This document shows, one piece after another, positions 4,834-6,307 of a stretch of DNA of 6,307 nt (position 1 is the stretch's first letter; every line of letters starts with the position of its first letter). The stretch is taken from contig JANRJB010000075.1 in assembly GCA_033764265.1 (NCBI GenBank), forward strand, positions 1-6,307. The letters run 5' to 3'. The position numbers and the translations under genes are program-made. This DNA is from VGEM01 sp033764265. GTDB lineage: Bacteria > Pseudomonadota > Alphaproteobacteria > Rhodospirillales > Rhodospirillaceae. The notes below the pieces were generated by a model. That model had not been told where the DNA came from and did no database searches. It worked only from the letters and a program-made list of their open reading frames with translations.

Positions 4834-6132
4834 ATGTCGTCACGCCTGCCGCTGATTGCGGGTTTATATGTTTCGTTCGTGGCCTTGAACGTTCCGGCCG
4901 TGGCGGCGCCGTTGCAGGATGAGTTGAGTACACTGCTCGCTGCCCACCCCCTGGTGAAATCCGCGGAACTGCAGATCGACGCAGCAGACAAAGGCTACGA
5001 CGCCGCGTTTAGCGCGTTCCTGCCCAGCCTGGATGCCACCGGTTCGGCCGGGTACGAACGCGTCACCACGCCGTCGTTTCGCGCCACACCCGACGGCGCC
5101 TTCGAAACCGATTCCCAAAACTATAGCGTGACCCTGAAGCAGAACGTGTGGGACGGTGGTGGACGCCTGTCGGCGCGCCAGGCCACGGGCATTCAGCTGG
5201 AACTGGCCCAGATCGGCCTGAAGAACACGCGGCAGACCGTGATGTTCGAGGGCATCGTCGCCTACTTGAACACGCTGCGTCAGAACGAATTGCTCAAGCT
5301 ATCGTCGCAGAACGAGCAGAACATCCGCCGCCAGCTCAACCTGGAAGACGAACGGGTCCGTCGCGGCTCGGGCATCGCGGTCGATGTGCTGCAGGCCAAG
5401 TCGCGCCTGCAGATTTCGATGGAACGACTGGTGGCCGTGACCGGTGCCCTGCAGGACGCACAAAGCCGCTATCTGCAGGTGTTCGGACGCGGCGCGGATT
5501 TGCCGACCATGTCCCTGCCCGCCGGCCCGATGTCGACTTTGCCGGCAACGGTGGACGAAGCCATCGACGCCGCGCTCGACGAGAACCCCGTGGTGTTGGC
5601 CAGCAATCGCCAGATCGACTTGGCGAACGAACGCCGCGATACCGCCGAAGCCGAGTACTATCCGTCGGTCGACGTGGTCCTGCTGCACAAGCAGGAGAAG
5701 GACTTCAACGGCACACCCGGCAACCGGCGCGACTATTCGGCGAAGGTGCAGGCGACCTGGAATCTGTTCAACGGCCTCGGCACCTCGAACCGCGTTTCGC
5801 AGGCGGCGTTCGATTACGAAGCGCGTCAGAGCGAGTACGCCCAGTCCCGCCGCAAGGTCGAGGAAAGCGTCCGATTGGCTTGGCAGGCGTTGAAAACCAC
5901 CGAGCAGCGGGTCGAATTGCTTGAAAACGCCGTCAACATCGCCGCGGAAGTGTTCGATGCCCGCCAGGCGCTGCGCGAGTCAGGCAAGGAAACCGTGATC
6001 AACGTGCTGGACGCAGAGAACGAAGTGTTCACCGCCCGCATCAATCTGGTCGGCGCGCAGTTCGATTACCAGATCGCGGCATACCAGCTGTTGCAGGCCA
6101 TGGGCCGGCTGGAACTTGCCGCCGTCCAGTAA
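4834..6132 (+). CDS. Second TolC family outer-membrane protein
   Basis: The 432-residue product is an outer-membrane efflux/secretion channel protein. A signal peptide (hydrophobic core about 5-20, cut after VAA at about 25) leads into the first repeat, PLQDELSTLLAAHPLVKSAEL (26-46). Strand motif VTLKQNVWDGGGRLSARQA (99-117) is followed by helices containing RVRRGSGIAVDVLQAKSRL (174-192). The second repeat starts at TVDEAIDAALDENPVV (239-254), with strand VQATWNLFNGLGTSNRVSQA (305-324) and the motif ESGKETVINVLDAENEVFTAR (382-402). It ends shortly after YQLLQAMGRL and lacks the tail of the tolC at 1895-3331. Within the motif regions it differs from that protein at many positions, so it is an old paralogue. 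The ATG at 4834 has GGGGGG at about 6-base spacing and directly yields a signal peptide; an in-frame TTG at 4783 does not. No pump genes adjoin; the next gene is convergent. Confidence 0.93.
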   Translation: MSSRLPLIAGLYVSFVALNVPAVAAPLQDELSTLLAAHPLVKSAELQIDAADKGYDAAFSAFLPSLDATGSAGYERVTTPSFRATPDGAFETDSQNYSVTLKQNVWDGGGRLSARQATGIQLELAQIGLKNTRQTVMFEGIVAYLNTLRQNELLKLSSQNEQNIRRQLNLEDERVRRGSGIAVDVLQAKSRLQISMERLVAVTGALQDAQSRYLQVFGRGADLPTMSLPAGPMSTLPATVDEAIDAALDENPVVLASNRQIDLANERRDTAEAEYYPSVDVVLLHKQEKDFNGTPGNRRDYSAKVQATWNLFNGLGTSNRVSQAAFDYEARQSEYAQSRRKVEESVRLAWQALKTTEQRVELLENAVNIAAEVFDARQALRESGKETVINVLDAENEVFTARINLVGAQFDYQIAAYQLLQAMGRLELAAVQ

Positions 6133-6150
6133 CTCCGGCGACGCTCACGC

Positions 6151-6307
6151 TTATTTCGACGTGGCGACGTAGACGCCGTCCCAATCCGGGCCCGGCGGGT
6201 GCGCCTTGAATTCCTCGATACGCTCCCGATACAGATCGTAGAACGCGGGCAGTTCGCCCGTCAGGCCCTTACCGATGACCGGGTTGGCCTTGCACTGGGC
6301 GATCAAC
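6151..6307 (-). CDS. C-terminal end of an unidentified protein, possibly an adenylate/guanylate cyclase (cut by window edge)
   Basis: The minus strand carries an open frame from the window edge to a TAA at 6151-6153, giving 51 residues that end PPGPDWDGVYVATSK. Codon use is GC3-rich as in neighbouring genes. The closing P-P-x-x-D-W-D-G-V block with a final T-x-K resembles, from memory, the C-terminal tail of bacterial class III adenylate/guanylate cyclases, especially those with CHASE2 domains. The preceding YDLYRERIEEFKAH would be the helix before that tail. No catalytic residue is visible, so the identification is tentative. The gene converges on the second TolC-family gene with only 18 bp between stop codons and no evident terminator in the gap. 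Confidence 0.5.
   Translation of the reverse strand, partial: LIAQCKANPVIGKGLTGELPAFYDLYRERIEEFKAHPPGPDWDGVYVATSK

Noticed and set aside
4269..4991. Minus-strand ORFs across the tRNAs with peptides such as GIEPTYADLQSAA, VGFEPTTTRLTAGCSTIELR and GGRIRTYNHPVNSRVLYH
   Set aside because: These are the well-known false peptides produced by translating tRNA genes in antisense. They overlap the two secure tRNA calls and have no ribosome-binding site.

Overview
The window reads as ordinary chromosomal DNA from a high-GC alphaproteobacterium. The strongest pointer is the minus-strand order isoaspartate-methyltransferase-like gene, tolC, popZ (DUF2497), valS. I recall this arrangement from alphaproteobacteria, and PopZ itself is largely confined to that class. 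Rhodospirillales or a related order is plausible, but the sequence alone does not settle it.

Layout. Positions 1-450 hold the N-terminal 150 codons of valyl-tRNA synthetase (minus), cut by the window edge. Positions 561-1028 hold a small four-helix membrane protein resembling the DoxX family. Positions 1106-1762 encode the polar organiser PopZ, with an uninterrupted run of 18 prolines. Positions 1895-3331 encode a TolC-type outer-membrane channel. A non-coding leader of about 280 bp (3332-3610) separates it from a protein-L-isoaspartate O-methyltransferase-like gene at 3611-4261. All five genes are on the minus strand. Position 4262-4517 is a divergent promoter region: good sigma70-type promoters face left (methyltransferase) and right (tRNAs). 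On the plus strand follow tRNA-Cys(GCA), tRNA-Asn(GTT) and a second, quite different TolC-family protein (4834-6132). At the right edge is the C-terminal end of a minus-strand gene whose last residues resemble the tail of class III adenylate/guanylate cyclases.

Function. The two TolC proteins probably act as trimeric outer-membrane exit ducts for type I secretion or efflux, but no inner-membrane pump or adaptor gene is in the window, so their partners lie elsewhere. PopZ marks cell poles and anchors the chromosome. ValS and the two tRNAs serve translation. I saw no mobile element, CRISPR array or phage gene. I found no clearly undescribed system. The points most worth a second look are the two TolC paralogues around one tRNA/methyltransferase node, the departure of the methyltransferase from canonical PCMT motifs, the PopZ proline run with its exact 18-bp DNA repeat, and several clean dyads placed right at gene starts.
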